NCBI GenBank assembly: GCA_013694885.1 | Contig: JACDBO010000388.1 | Coordinates: 1 to 5,571, forward strand | Direction: 5' to 3' | Source: Chloroflexia bacterium | GTDB taxonomy: Bacteria; Chloroflexota; Chloroflexia; Thermomicrobiales; UBA6265 | Length of the DNA stretch: 5,571 nt | Shown: piece by piece, positions 5,570 through 5,571 of the stretch | Layout of the letters: the number at the start of each line of letters is the position of its first letter | How positions within the stretch are numbered: position 1 is the first letter of the stretch | Translations under genes and position numbers: made by a program | Notes under the pieces: generated by a model | Database searches by the model: none | The model's input: the letters and a program-made list of their open reading frames with translations, nothing else | What the model was told of the DNA's origin: nothing

Positions 5570-5571
5570 TG

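Overview
The window comes from a high-GC bacterium with strong purine-rich Shine-Dalgarno sites and long antisense shadow frames. The protein styles (a VWA protein with an Arg-rich tail, a stand-alone CaiB/BaiF CoA-transferase, a signal-less class C-type serine hydrolase) suggest a Chloroflexota member such as the Thermomicrobia. This is an inference from style; an actinobacterium cannot be excluded, and there is no rRNA or marker gene to settle it.

Left half, minus strand (positions 2311 down to about 80): a two-gene unit. A MerR-type regulator is followed after 120 bases by a cytosolic VWA protein with an intact metal-binding (MIDAS) motif. A sigma70-like promoter lies just upstream of the regulator. 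A 16-bp interrupted palindrome covers most of its -35 box and the adjoining spacer, which suggests autoregulation. A hairpin-forming inverted repeat lies beyond the end of the VWA gene.

Right half, plus strand (about 2332 to 5527): four genes in a row. They are a family III (CaiB/BaiF) CoA-transferase, two short genes of unknown function, and a beta-lactamase-fold serine hydrolase. Stop and start codons overlap at the first two junctions, and the last gap is 31 bases, so the four could share one transcript from an extended -10 promoter near 2332-2340. The two short genes are about 50% GC in sampled lines, against 72-85% in lines of the genes on either side. They look like a compact inserted module, possibly toxin-antitoxin-like, placed in frame-overlap behind a metabolic gene.

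The most interesting parts are this small overlapping gene pair and the MerR/VWA unit with its palindromic promoter. Nothing in the window is a CRISPR array, an insertion sequence or an RNA gene.
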